Shown here piece by piece: positions 30,260-42,757 of a DNA stretch of 64,000 nt (positions are counted from its first letter, which is position 1; each line of letters begins with the position of its first letter). The stretch lies in assembly GCA_009869945.1 (NCBI GenBank), contig WIXG01000050.1:62001-126000 (forward strand), written 5' to 3'. The position numbers and the translations under genes were made by a program. The notes under the pieces are model-generated. The model was not told the DNA's origin. It saw only the letters and a program-made list of their open reading frames with translations, and did no database searches. The DNA comes from Mesaphorura yosii (lineage: Eukaryota; Arthropoda; Collembola; Poduromorpha; Tullbergiidae).

Positions 30260-32596
30260 TTTTATGTCGTTCACAGAAAATAAGAAAAGTTCTGTTACTA
30301 GTTCGCACATCAAGAGATTGGAACAAGAATGCAATATTCCGGTTTCGACGAATGGGAGGTGCTGACTTCCACGTTTGGATTCTGATCATTAAAAATCCAA
30401 ACGCTCAATCGCTTGCCATGTTGTCAGCCAGTTGGAACAATGACCGGATTCTATTGTTGTGTGATTACCGGCTATACCAGCCCATTTCGAGTTCGTGGGC
30501 GACCGATCGGTCATAACCACGTAATTAAAGTAAGAGCGTTGTGAAAATATGGCAACAAAGGCATGCATTTAATATTTAATGACTCGTAATCCGAAGATTA
30601 CTAGAACACTGGCATTCGATCACATGCACATAGATAAGTTAAAAACAATGATCATGGTTGAACACAATGCATTGCGTATTTATGGCCGGAAATGTGGAAA
30701 AAAAGCCCTGTTTTGTAGTTCAGCCCTTTACTCGTTGACTGGCTCCTTTACAAAGCCCAAAGGTGCTAAAAGGTGGAACCTGATTCTTATGTATTTGTAC
30801 GTTGCAATTACACCTTACTTTATAGTTCGTAAACCGTGGACACTTCGTTTTTGATTGACTGCATAAAGTTTCCAAAAACAAACGATTTAAACGGCCAAGG
30901 TTAATTAACATGCAAAAACTCCAATGCCTCATATATTCGCACAAAGCGAATGACGAAGTCAAAAATCCACGAATTCATGAACCATGAAGTTAAAAACAGC
31001 GCATCCACATGGCACGGCATGGCCATTGTCAATGCCATGAGGCCATGTCAGCCGTAGTCATGATCTCACTTTATGGCTCCAACATCCGAGACGTACACAC
31101 ATGGCTTCAGCTTTCAGCGCACAATGCCAATGCAATTTTACACGGGTAGAGCTTAGAACATTTGACATATACACATGGCAGGATGACGGCTGAGATTATC
31201 ATTATGTAACAAATTGCACAAAATGGAAAAGTACGTTCAATATTGTGACCCTGCGCATGCTTTCAGAATTAAAAAATAAGTGTGGGCAAGTGCAGTCTTG
31301 GCGTGACACTTGGCACGGGCACAGCAAGGCGGCACGAACCACGACCACAACGAGAGACACGAAAGACAGCAAGCATCTTATCGCACGTCGTTCAATTACT
31401 GGTTTACTTTTAGTCTGATTCTGGCACTGAATCCGAAATACCGATTTTAAACAAACAAGAATAAGGAATTACCCGTACCAATGTTATCGTTATGTAAGAA
31501 TCTGCTTGCTTTTTAGTACCTACTGGTATTGGCGATGTATCATGTCTTGCAGCGTCTTGTCTTTTGGGTATAGCGGGTTTATACAGTAACTCTTTCAGTA
31601 AATGATCATGTAACTATAAATACGTCGGTGCATGAGATGCGATGAGATGAGACTGTGGCCGCGACTGGCCGACTCCTGCAATGCTGAAAATTTTAAAGAA
31701 AAGTTGCACCCACTCAAATCAAAATGTTATGCTCTGCAAAACTTTTCAGTTAGTCAGTCTGTCGTTAAGTCGTTATATGCGTGCACTGCACGTTGAAAGG
31801 ATTCTCTTATTTTTGTGGGATTTCAGAATACGCTGAATGTATTTAATTTTCGAACTTTTAGCTGAAAACGAAGAGTTGCAGGAGATTCAGGGCTTCTTTG
31901 TGCTGTACGTCACGTACATTGTGCTGCTGATATGGCTTCAGTCTGAAGAGAACGCGTCGCTGTTCTAGACAAACCCTGAGTTGCCTGTGACTCTGGGCTT
32001 TCATTTGTAAGGTAAGCCTCGTAATCGTGTTGACAATTTCACACTGTTATGCTGGGTCATTCCTTGAGCAATCAATTGCAACCGGAATTAGAATATTTCT
32101 TGAGGGTTTGCTTTGCCTGATTATGTGCATATTTTAAGCGACTGTTCACCTCCTGCCTGCGAGAGAACAGCTTAAAATAAATTTGCACTGACAAAATGCA
32201 GTAAATGCAATGCGCCTTGCTGAATTCATTGAGAGCCATGGCCCACGGCTCACCACATGGTGAGGTTCCATTGTGTGCTACATTAACTAACATACGCTGC
32301 AGTCAAATGAATGCTGTTAATGTTTATGAGCTGGGTTGAGTGTTGAGTCATACCACAAGCTTTATCGTGAAACAATAAATAGACAATTGGCACTTGAACA
32401 AGCCATCAGATTAAATTTCTGAAAACAAGCATCAACTCCAGTGGTAAATTCGTGCTTTGCAGTGTCTGCGTTTGAGTTATCGCAGTGGTTTAGTGTCTTG
32501 GGACCGAGCAAGGCTGTGCTCAACTGTTAACTATTGCGCACTATTGTGTAGTTTTGCCAAACTTCCTTCTATACTGGCATAAAGTACTGTGATGTA
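30260..32596. other. Intergenic region with an orphan exon-like fragment
   Basis: Promoter of the SEC14-like gene on the left and of anoctamin on the right. The stretch 31000-31180 is dense in CATGGC-type motifs. An exon-like fragment at 31862-31968 is listed separately. No complete gene seen. Confidence 0.45.
31862..31968 (+). pseudogene. Orphan terminal-exon-like fragment with a transmembrane segment
   Basis: After a splice-acceptor-like CGAACTTTTAG the sequence reads ENEELQEIQGFF followed by a hydrophobic helix (VLYVTYIVLLIWLQ) and stops at TAG. It looks like the last coding exon of a membrane protein, but no upstream exons were found nearby. It could be a gene relic or a chance frame. 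Confidence 0.3.
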
Positions 32597-35500
32597 ATGT
32601 CAGCAACCGTCGTGAGTGAAGAAACAGACGTTACAGCCGGCAAGAAATGGAAGTTTAGAAATCTAGTCAACGCTCTTTCACATTTGCTCTGGAAATCCGC
32701 GTGGATGAAGGTGGACAGGGTGGAAAGTGTTCCTCATGATATCAGCAATCACAGCCACAGCCTAAATGATGACATGAACGTCAATTACGCCAATATTTCG
32801 CGAATTAGAGAAGGTATGCAATTTGTATAGCTTTGCACCGTTTCATACATCACATGCAAGTTCAGTTACGCACGACAAAGCCTTCATGCTTTGTGCGACG
32901 CATAGGCGTACGGTTTACTCGTTAATGGTGTCCAGTCTGCTATTGTTCCATTGATGTGCAGTCTTTTAATAACAACTCACTCCAAATTTTCATATAGAAG
33001 TGTAAGAACACCAGCTAATAGAGTAATAAATTACCAAGTGCCATGGATTCTTCGCCATTAGGAGGAGGAAGAAAATGTTGACGAAGGTCATGATTGGCGG
33101 CGATATGACCAGCACTTTTCCGTTGATTCATCAATCACCAATCATTACATTAATCTACGTTTGTTATTACAGACAAAGACGATAGTTCTGCAGAGGAATC
33201 TGAGGACTCGCCTAATAGCGACTACAGCCTCGAAGGTGCCGACGCAGGAATGGAGAACGGGGTCCTCACGAATTTTGACGTTGATGATACAACCAATCTG
33301 GAAAGTTTAATCTACGACGCGTCGGCAACCAATCCGGCCGCGTTTCCTCCAACTTATTTGGTTGTACGCTTGGGACCGAATATTAAACCCGAAGCTGTGG
33401 CGTGGCTGGCCAAAAAAATCAGCGGTAAGAAACAAGATGGCGGAGCTGAATTGTTGGCGCGATGCGAACCGTTCACAAGTTCCGGGCAAAAGCGGCAGGT
33501 ACGAGTTTATCTAGCCGGCACGGTTGAAAGTTCATCCCTAAATCGAAATGTTGACCCGCAGGGAATTGTTCTGCACGTAACAGCGAGCAAGCTAAAGTTC
33601 TTAGAAGTCGCCGAGTACCTCGAACTGAAGAAAGTAGACTGCAATGGAGTACTCAGAGAATTCTCAGTTGTGGACTTGGACAACTTTTTATACAGAGACA
33701 TACATTTGGATACTTTACTCACGCCCGCCGAGAAGCAAATGATTGTTATGCATGAGTTAGAAAATATTCGCGCACAAGCTGGCGAGGACTCGGTGCCAGG
33801 TTATCCGTCTTCTGTGCTGCACAAAGGACAATCAATTCGTAAGCTTCTTCTTACGTCAGTTCAAGTCGTAGGGAAATCTAAAAGTACCCTCGTTAATTCT
33901 TTGCAGTCGAGGTCTACTTAGAAGAAGGGCTTGTTGCACACGTCTTTCCACTTCACAATGCTCCTGAACTGGAGGCTTTAGGTGCAAAATGGTATCTCGC
34001 ATTCTTTCAGGCACAACCTTTCGGTAAGTTTCTCGTGTGGAAAGCAATCCAGCCGGGCATTTACGGCCAGGACAAGAAATGAATCTGTCGCCTTTGCAGA
34101 GGACATCCGAAGGTATTTCGGTGACGCACTGGCGCTCTACTTCTCATTTCTTGGCTACTACACGACCTCACTCTTTGTGCCTGCTGTACTTGGGCTGATT
34201 CAATTCTTGCTCCCAGAATCTTCTGCATCGTCAAACAGTCTAGTCTTCTTTTGTGTGTTCAACGTGATATGGGTCACAATCTCACAAGAAATCTGGAAGC
34301 GGCAGTGCTCAGAGCTGGCCTATGTCTGGGGTAACTTGCGGATGACGAAATGGGAAGAGCCTCGAGCCAACTTCAGAGGCAAAATGGCCATTGATCCGGT
34401 CACGGGGCGTTATCAGCCAAGGTATCCGTGGTGGAAGACTGCAGCAAAGGTATATCGTAAATTCATACATCAATGAATGAGGGTTGACTAATGCAAGAAA
34501 ATGAAATCCAATTTTCGTTGTATTAAACAGGCATATTGTGTCTCTCTACCAATTGTCCTACTATGCCTTCTTGGTTCATTCTGGATCATGCTGTACTCCT
34601 TCTGGATCGAAGAATTCTTGATTGAATCCAAGCAACGTCACGGGTCAAAGATGGCTGGAGTGTTTGTGATGCTCCCGAGCATAATTTATGCCGCGTTGGT
34701 GTGGATTATGAACTTTTACTATAGGAAGTTCGCGAACTTTCTGACTGAATGGGGTAAGTACGACTGTCTTTGCGATAAGCGATTTTACATTCACAGAAAA
34801 AAAAACGTTCACGGTCAATTTCAGAGAATCACCGAACACAAGGGCAGTTTGAACGACATCGTGTCACAAAACTCGTGCTATTTGAATTTGTGAACAATTT
34901 CATGTCGCTATTTTACATTGCGTTTTATATTCAGGACCTGGATCAACTTCGTTATGTAAGTCATCTTTTACGGTACCGTACACAGAAGTCATTCAAGAGC
35001 GTGCAAGTGACCAATAAATTTTGCCTTTCTAACAGCAAGTCACTGTGATGCTAATCATCATGCAGTTTATCAACAATTTCCAAGAAGCACTGATGCCGCT
35101 GATAATAAAGAAAGGATATAATTGGGTACTTGAATTTTCCAAAAGCAAATCTTTCGTAGAAGCTTCCGGCATGTATGATTTGTAATTTCTTGCTGCGCAG
35201 TCAATAGGCTATCTCACGGTGAAGTTTCCGAAATACTTCCGCCAGCCGAGCGTTGAATACGATGAGAAAAGGCGGATGTCTGAAGCGAATTATACAAACG
35301 ATTTGGATCCTGTTTGGTCTCCGGCAGCGCTTGGACTGCAATGTTTGCAGCATGGCGACCCTCGAATAGAAAACTGTAGAAGTGAGAGTGACATGGACCC
35401 GTATGAGGTAAATTAAAGAGCCATGCAGACGTTGCGGCAGAATGTGAGAAGGAAGATTCTTGACTCTTATCCTACTTGTGCAGGGAACATTCGACGACTA

Positions 35501-36276
35501 TTTGGAGATGTTCATTCAGTTTGGGTACGTCTTTTTATTCAGTGCCGTGTACCCGTTGGCTGGTGTTTGGGCCGTGGTGAATAATTTGCTGGAAATCCGT
35601 GCGGACGCATTTAAGCTCTGCAAAGTGTATCAGAGGCCCACAGCGAAGCGTGTGAAGGACATTGGTGCTTGGCAGGTATAAATTCAGTTATACCATCTCT
35701 CTCCACAAGCTATTCGTGGCGAATGTACATATCTGTTAAGATATTTGTACTATTTTATCTTAGATTGCATTTGAGATTATGGGAGGCATCGCCGTCATTA
35801 CGAATTGTGCCATCTTGAGCCTCTCTCCAACGCTGAGATCCTACGCTCCAAACATGAACTCGGTGGAGTGGGTGCTTCTCTTTGTGATTATCGAACATTT
35901 TCTGTTGGCCCTCAAATTTGGGCTCCGGGAATTAATTCCCGATGTGCCTTCCTGGGTCAAGATTGCGCTGGCAAGGCTTGAATATCAATCCAGACAAGCA
36001 CTGAAAAATGAGGCACGTTTCTTCAGTTTTGCTGTACTCTTTCGAAACCTAATATGTAAACCATGTGAATTGATCCATTATTTTACATTTCAGCAAGCGT
36101 TCAAGGCCAGACGCCAACTCACTCGTAGATTTAAGACGATTCATGTGGCAAGGCAGAAGAAAATGGGGATAAATGACTCCTTCAGGGCGAATACAACGGA
36201 TTCAGCGACAACAATGACGAAGAGGAAGAGTAGGAAGAGTTCCGGTAGCAATAAAAAAATGAATTCTTTGAGTTAA
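32597..36276 (+). CDS. ANO10: Anoctamin-10 like (TMEM16 family)
   Basis: Ten exons (32597-32813, 33173-33838, 33907-34023, 34100-34449, 34531-34753, 34825-34955, 35036-35125, 35201-35407, 35484-35675, 35764-36276) join to 901 residues. After a long cytosolic N-terminus, the TMEM16 core follows: [89 protein letters not shown] and [17 protein letters not shown]. These last blocks match ANO10 best. TMEM16 proteins are Ca2+-activated channels or lipid scramblases; ANO10 is linked to Ca2+ signalling and cerebellar ataxia in humans. The basic C-terminal tail ([14 protein letters not shown]) is unusual. The last exon can be read through; an alternative splice at the ATTTCAG near 36093 is possible. 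AATAAA at 36391. Confidence 0.92.
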
Positions 36277-36676
36277 AACACTTGAAACGATATTACTGTA
36301 CTTCAGCTTTAGCTTTTAGCATTTAGCTTTTAACTACCATTACACGCTGCTAGTTAAGTTGAAAGAAGTCTGTGAACAACTCGAGTGCCAAATAAATACA
36401 TGTAATATTTCTCAGATACACGCAGTGCAATTCAAACGAATGAGGTGGACTACGATTTGTTAATACAATTGCATTATGGGAATCTGCTTCGAGTTTTTGC
36501 TAATAAACCTGCGTTAATGAGTAATGCACTCGTTTCGCAATTTGGATTGCCGAGACAAGCGTAAGCGGTAGCAGTACAAAAACGGATGTGAAGACCGTTC
36601 GCTTACATTCGCTTCAACTTCGAAGTACAGCGTAGCCGCATTTGTGACCACTCGCATCAGAAGCAGTAAAACTACG
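36277..36676. other. Intergenic, anoctamin 3'UTR and promoter of FAS-like copy 1
   Basis: AATAAA at 36391-36396 ends the anoctamin transcript. No other feature seen. Confidence 0.5.
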
Positions 36677-39661
36677 ATGGAATCGGGCACCGAAGAAATT
36701 GTGATCTCAGGAATATCTGCCCGATTGAGTGGATGCGCCGGGCTGCAGGAATTCTGGTTTAAGTTAATGAAGCCTTCGACCAAGATTGGTGATGCGGAAC
36801 TGAGAAATGTAAGTGTTTCAACTGAAAAAAGTGGCATGGCCTGTGATGTCCTGGATATTCTGATCGATGTTTCAAGAGAAGCCATTCTTGATTCCGGTAA
36901 GATTCCATTAATTAAACTTCAAGCAAAAGTTGTGTAGTCAGTCCCCGTTTCAGGTGTAAACCCTGCGTCTTTGAAGAATACCAAGACCGGCCTGTTTTTG
37001 TCCTGCAACAAAGCAGAATCAAATTCAGAATTGCCCATAGCCAGTGGATTGTCTTCGTACTACAGATTTTCTGGTCCTCTTTATTCCGCGCACTCCAGCA
37101 GCACAGTTCCTTCACTGATTTCATTTCAAGAAGCATGCCAATCGCTGTCCGTGGCCAGGGCCGAAACTGAAACCTCGTATCAAAACGCTCTTGTTGGATT
37201 CGTTGACATTCAAAGTAACGGAGAGCACGCGGATGTGAATGTGATTTTCGTTCTACTACAAAAGGCGACCATTGCAAGACGGTGCTATCTTTCCGTACAT
37301 TCAGTTCATTCCAGCAGCAAGAATGCAGCTGGACATTCCGCCGGCGCCATTGCAAGCCTCCGTGAACTTTTAAATCAAGCTTACAGGGACAACGAATGGA
37401 ATAAACTCAGTTATATCGAAACATGTTTTTCGGCATCAGTGGAGGAGGAAGCGTCAAGCGTCTCAGATGAAATACGAGCCATCCTTGAAGTGTTTAGAGG
37501 TCACACCCACACTCACTCGCAGGCTTCGCCGCAGGGCAATGGCGACATGTCTTATCGTAGGACGCCGCTGTTCATTGCGAGTTCAGCATCAGAATTCAGA
37601 GGCAGCAATTATCTAGGAGGACCCTGCTCCATTTTGAAGCTCATTTTGAGTCTGCACCATAAAATATTTCCTGGAAACGCAGATCTGAAGAAGCTTTCTC
37701 ACACCGTTCAAAATCCTGAGGATGTTCAGGTAAGATTATTGCCGGTTGCGGCTGTTTACTGACAGTAACTGGCTTAGGCAACATTTTCTTGTAAGCAAGC
37801 TTCCTGGAAACGTCTCGGAACAAGTCTCCGGAAACAATAAATTATCTGCGGACAATTTGTCCTTCTGAATGATGTACACATACATCTGCGACACTCACAA
37901 TAAGCTAGAAACTTGTATTTCCAATAATGACTTTATTCAAATTATTTGTTGTGCAGATTTTGGCTGAACCAACTTCGATCAACCTGCCTGGTACCTCCAA
38001 CGAAGGTGCAGCTCCTGTCGTATTTTTGTTTGGAATCAATGCAGTTGCAACTGGTTCAGCCATGCATTTGGTCTTGAGATATACGGAGGGCAAAAATGCA
38101 AACGCTTGCGGTCACGGTCACAACAGTTCTCTTTCTACGCTACCAGCTCTAATTCTTTTTACTAGCAAAAGCCGGGAGCAACTTGAAAGCATTCTCGCGA
38201 AGGTATTTAATGCAATTTAATTGCCCTTTAGAAAATGTGCAATTAATTTCCCGGTGTCCTTTAGACTGAATCTCAAAATCGGAATCTTGAATTGGAAACG
38301 CTAATCAGGGCGGCGATGGAGGAAATGGATGATGACGAAGCAAGTCAGAAATTGTTCCGTGGATATTTGCTGAAATCTGTCAGCGAACCGACCACCGGAA
38401 TTGTTACTTCTATGCAAGTAGGCACTGCACTGTACAAAATGAATTGAAAGCATTTATCAGTAGAAATTACCTTATGACTTGCATAATTGAATTTATAGGA
38501 AACGCCGCCAGAGAAGCGTCCACTGTGGTTTGTGTTCTCAGGCATGGGAACACTGTGGGAGAAAATGCTGAGTGATCTGATGAATTTCGAGATTTTTGCA
38601 AGTAGCATCAGAAAGGCGACGGAAATCATGAGGCCATACAACATTGACTTGTTCGAGATCCTTTCAGAAGGCAGTGACTCGCTCTTGGATCGGTACATGG
38701 GCGTGTGCTTCATAGCAATCGGAGTAAGTTCTTGGTACATGTGAACAATCTGTGGCTACCTCAAATTCTTACTTTCTTACATGCGCATTATCCTGAATAG
38801 ATCGCCCTCACTGAACTCCTCATTGCACTGGACCTGAAACCTGACGGCTATTTGGGTCATTCTGGTGGGGAAATACTTTGCGCGTATCTTGACGGCTGCA
38901 TTACGCAAGCTGAGGCGCTCGTTGCGTATTTTCACAAGGACGAATGCGTACTGGAGTGCAGAGACGGTGCAATGGCGTCTATTCAGTTAACTTGGGAGCA
39001 AGCGGTGAAGAAATGCCCACCTTGGATATATCCGGCATGCCACAATTCGAAAAACAATGTCACTATCGCGGGTCTTGCGAAAGACGTGACCAAGTTCCTC
39101 GATAAAATCAAGACTGAGGAAAATATCTCCAGTTCGCTCGTGAATACAAGTGGCGTCGCCTACCACACGCGGTATTTGAAACCAATTTGGCCGAAATACG
39201 AGTCCCTTGTGCGGTCAGCGGTCACAAGCATCAAGCCGAGGTCAAGCAAGTGGTTGAGCACGTCTATACCACAGAAGGATTGGGTCACAAAGCCGTACAC
39301 CGGAATGGCAGATTATCTGCTTCACAACATGATAAATCCAGTGTTATTTTATCCTGTCCTGAAGAACATCCCGAAGAATGCGGTCGTGCTGGAAATATCA
39401 GCCAATTCCTTTTGCGTCAGTTCCATCGAGAAAAGTTTACCACGAACCTGCACCGTGTTCGGCTTAATTAGAAAAGATGGCCGTATTGCACCACGTTCTG
39501 GTGCAGCTAATGCCAATAACACGTGTGCAGAGCAATTCCTGAATGCAATTGGAAAACTTTACCAATTTGGAATGAATCCTAAAATTAATTGCATTTACCC
39601 AAAAGCGGAATACCCGTTGCGTGACAGCAGCATACCTGTGCTAAGTCAGTTTCTAGTTTAG
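36677..39661 (+). CDS. Truncated FAS-like protein, degenerate ketosynthase plus acyltransferase, copy 1
   Basis: Six exons (36677-36896, 36954-37729, 37957-38202, 38265-38417, 38499-38723, 38801-39661) join to 826 residues. Residues about 5-440 follow the fatty acid synthase ketosynthase (EIVISGISARLSG, then YRFSGPLYSAHSSS), but the active-site Cys is Ser123, EAHGTGT has become IETCFSA, and GHPE has become RGSNY, so all three catalytic residues are lost. Residues about 455-826 are the acyltransferase: PLWFVFSGMGTLW, YLGHSGGE (Ser561), CHNSKNNVTIAGL, VAYHTRYL (His662). The Arg that binds malonate in animal FAS is Lys586. The protein ends just after the acyltransferase; no dehydratase, reductase, carrier or thioesterase follows. 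Probably cytosolic; substrate unknown. AATAAA at 39689. Confidence 0.85.
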
Positions 39662-40083
39662 CTGGTTAAGATTAATGTTTATAAAGCCAATAAAATTGAA
39701 GCACCTGCGAGGCATTGCATCTTTTCGAATTGACATGTGAATTTTTGAAGTGCTATTTCCCAGAGTAAAATCGAGTCTGAGGTCGACTTCCGCCTTGATT
39801 TATGAATGCATTCTTCAATTCGTCAAACGCCATAACTTGAGAAATGCCAAATGCATAACGGGAGAGCTACGCTCTTAACTCTTCACATTAAAGAAGTCTC
39901 GTAATTATACGAGCAAAAAAATTCAGCAGAGATTTCGAAAAGATTCTTTACCTTGAAGCAACGGAAAATTTTGCTCGTTTTACGATGGGAAGGAATAAAT
40001 AAATGATGACTGACTGTACAATGCTCAGTCTTTTTCCGTTCAGTACTTCAATCTGAAGCAGTGACTGTGAGTCGCGGTTGAAA
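39662..40083. other. Spacer between FAS-like copies
   Basis: 422 bp with AATAAA at 39689-39694 for copy 1 and no coding sequence. The presence of a poly(A) signal and a fresh start at 40084 argues for two genes rather than one long synthase. Confidence 0.55.
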
Positions 40084-42757
40084 ATGTGTTCCTTGAGCAT
40101 GGCGACTACTGATTCTGTCAACGACAATTCGTCGGTTGTTATATCCGGTATCTCTGGCCGCTTTTCAAATGCGGAAAATGTAGAAGAATTCTGGGACACC
40201 ATCCTTAAAGCCAGAAAAGGTAAGTTTCAAGTCTTGCGTGCATAGAGCTTAAGCTTGAACTTTAAAATGTAAATACTTTCTAAGCAGTAGAAAATGGGCG
40301 TAACTTCGTTGGAAAGAAACTGAAGAATGACCCAAATCAGATGGATGCCGAATTCTTTGGTCTGCACTCTGGCAATGTAAGTGCTGCTACCAGGCAATTA
40401 CTGGAGGTCATTTACGAAGCCATTCTGGATTCTGGTGAGTTCTGGAACTGGAGCGTTTGACCTCGCAATTCATGGTCGCTTTCGTGTGTAGGGACTTCCT
40501 ACTCAGAACTATGCCAGAAAAAAACTGGACTCATCGTGGTTTGTCCGCGCACACTTTCAAACACTGACACACAGACGCGATTGTGCGATCGAATTGCTAC
40601 GGTCTTCAACTTTCAAGGGCCCGTGCTTTTGTTGGACAGCAAACAAGTATCTTGTTTGCGTGGTCTGCAAAGTGCATTTGATGCGATTCAATCTGGTCAG
40701 TGCGATCGTGCAATTGTGGCTGGAGTTAATCTGCACTTGGCCACGGAAGAAAACGAAGAAGCTATCGAAACCAAGGAGGAGGAGTTCGTGGCTGCCGTCA
40801 TGATCCAAAAGCGACTCGGAGCCAAGCGAGAGTATTTGCGCATTGTTGACGTGATTACGACAGCTGCCGACGTCACTAGTGCCGGTTCCGATACTTCTTC
40901 GGAAAGAACACTCGAACACGAGAATGATTTCGTCAGCCTAATCAAACTGATTTTGCACGTTCAACACAGCGTGAGGCTCGCACCAGAGACTACGAGAGAA
41001 GGCTTTGGATTTGCCGTAGCCTTGCCCGAAATGAATCAAAATCAAAATTTTGTCGAATTGCGTTTGGTCCAACAGGATTCCGAAGGGCAGACACGCGTTG
41101 TTGTGAAGGCTCCTTCCAAGCCTGCAAAAGTAAGACGAGTGTCTTCTCCGATTCCGGTCTTAATTCCAATCGCTGGTCGGACGAAGGTTGGAGTTCATGA
41201 TTCGATGCAGAAGGTAACCAAAACCAACAAACACTATGTTCTGTCAATAAATATACAAACCTTCAGATTTTTCATGTCGTTATAAGGCGAAAGAAATGAA
41301 ATGTCAACGACGTCTTGGCTTCTTTTACACAGATTTTATTTCATCCAAGAAATGCCCAATTTGACTCATTACTGCAAAAAGTTACGGAAGGCGACCAGTC
41401 CTCCAAACCTTCTTCTCCGTCTCCAGCTTGGTCAAATCCTGTACGAGGGTATTTGGTACGAGGAGAAGGATCAGTGGACTCCAGCTACAAGGTAATGCAG
41501 GATCAGCATGCATACGTAATCTGCGACCGAAACGAATGACTTCAACTCGCACGCTCAGATGCTCAACAATGAATTATTTACTCTTAAGGAAGTACCGGCT
41601 CAAAAGATGCCATTGTGGCTGATATTTAGCGGAACCCCGGGCTCGCTTTGGCCAGGAATGACAAACAATCTAATCAAGTTCAAAGTATTTGCGGACAGCA
41701 TCCAAAAATCGACGGAAATCCTAAGACCTTTTGGCATTGATCTGAACGGGATCTTAATGAAAGGAGACGCTGCTACACTTAACCGATATTTGGGGACAGG
41801 CTACATCGCAATGGGCGTAAGTCCGGTTGACTCTCGGTTAGATAAGCTTCTAGTCTTCTAGCTTACAAGGCTCGATCTATTTAAATCACAAACTCTGTTG
41901 CGCAGATTGCATTTATCGATGTTCTCCGCGAGATTGGAGTCGAAACTGACGGCTACATTGGACACTCGGGTGGAGAACTGCTGTGCGCCTATTTGGACGG
42001 TTGTTTATCCCATGAAGAGGCTCTCGTCTCCTACTTCTGGAAAGATGAATGCGTGCAGAGCTGCCTGGGTGGAACCATGGCCTCAGTCGCACTGACTTGG
42101 GAACAGGCATTGAAGAAATGTCCGCCTTGGATTTATCCCGCGTGCCACAATGCGAAGAATAATGTAACCGTCGCAGGTCTCGCAAAGGACGTGCCAGCGT
42201 TTCTGGCGGACCTGAGGGCAGAAGGCGTGCTTGGAGTTGAGGTCAATTCCGCAGGCGTCGCGTACCACACGCGGTACTTGAAACCAATGCTTGCGACATT
42301 CGAAGCTAAGCTTCGAGAATTGATTAAGCCGGAGACTGTCATCAGGCAACGCTCTAAGAAGTGGATTAGTACTTCAATTCCGGAGAAGGATTGGGCCAAA
42401 ACCCAGAGCCAAGGCGGCGATGACATGGTGGACTACATTGTCAACAATATTAAGAACCCCGTCCTTTTCCATCCTGTCCTCAAGCATATCCCGCATCATT
42501 CGGCTGTGATTGAAGTTTCTCCAAACGCACACATGATCGCCATCCTTGAAAAGGCTCTCGGCAAGACGTGCGCTGTGTGGGGCTTGGAAAAACAAGATGG
42601 TGGAAATAATGCCACGCAACTTCTGGCCGGAATTGGCAAGATTTATGAACACGGATTCGACGTGAAGGTCGCCAAACTGTATCCTGAGATGCCGTTTCCT
42701 GTTCAAATTGGAACGCCGATGATTTCACCGCTGCTGACTTGGAATCGTGCTAAATAA
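40084..42757 (+). CDS. Truncated FAS-like protein, degenerate ketosynthase plus acyltransferase, copy 2
   Basis: Six exons (40084-40219, 40288-40434, 40492-41213, 41333-41491, 41559-41816, 41906-42757) join to 757 residues. The ketosynthase part begins SVVISGISGRFSN and reaches the active-site segment GPVLLLDSKQVSCL, where Gln146 stands in the Cys position. The HGTGT region is missing and the last His motif is shortened. The acyltransferase part has IFSGTPGSLWPGM, IGHSGGE (Ser495), CHNAKNNVTVAGL, AYHTRYLKP and FHPVLKHIPHHSAVIEVSPN. Lys520 replaces the malonate-binding Arg, as in copy 1. It ends within a few residues of the end of the acyltransferase (ISPLLTWNRAK). A second in-frame ATG lies at 40099. 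The poly(A) signal AATAAA overlaps the stop codon. It is a diverged tandem duplicate of the gene upstream. Confidence 0.85.

Noticed and set aside
34501-34893. Continuous 130-codon frame reading through the anoctamin donor at 34753
   Set aside because: The in-phase splice to 34825 restores the conserved ENHRTQ block of TMEM16 proteins, so the read-through is an intron effect.
38801-42757. One long multidomain fatty acid synthase covering both FAS-like units
   Set aside because: Both units repeat the same KS-AT order, each has an initiator Met with homology from the start of the domain, and AATAAA separates them; no later FAS domains are present in the window.
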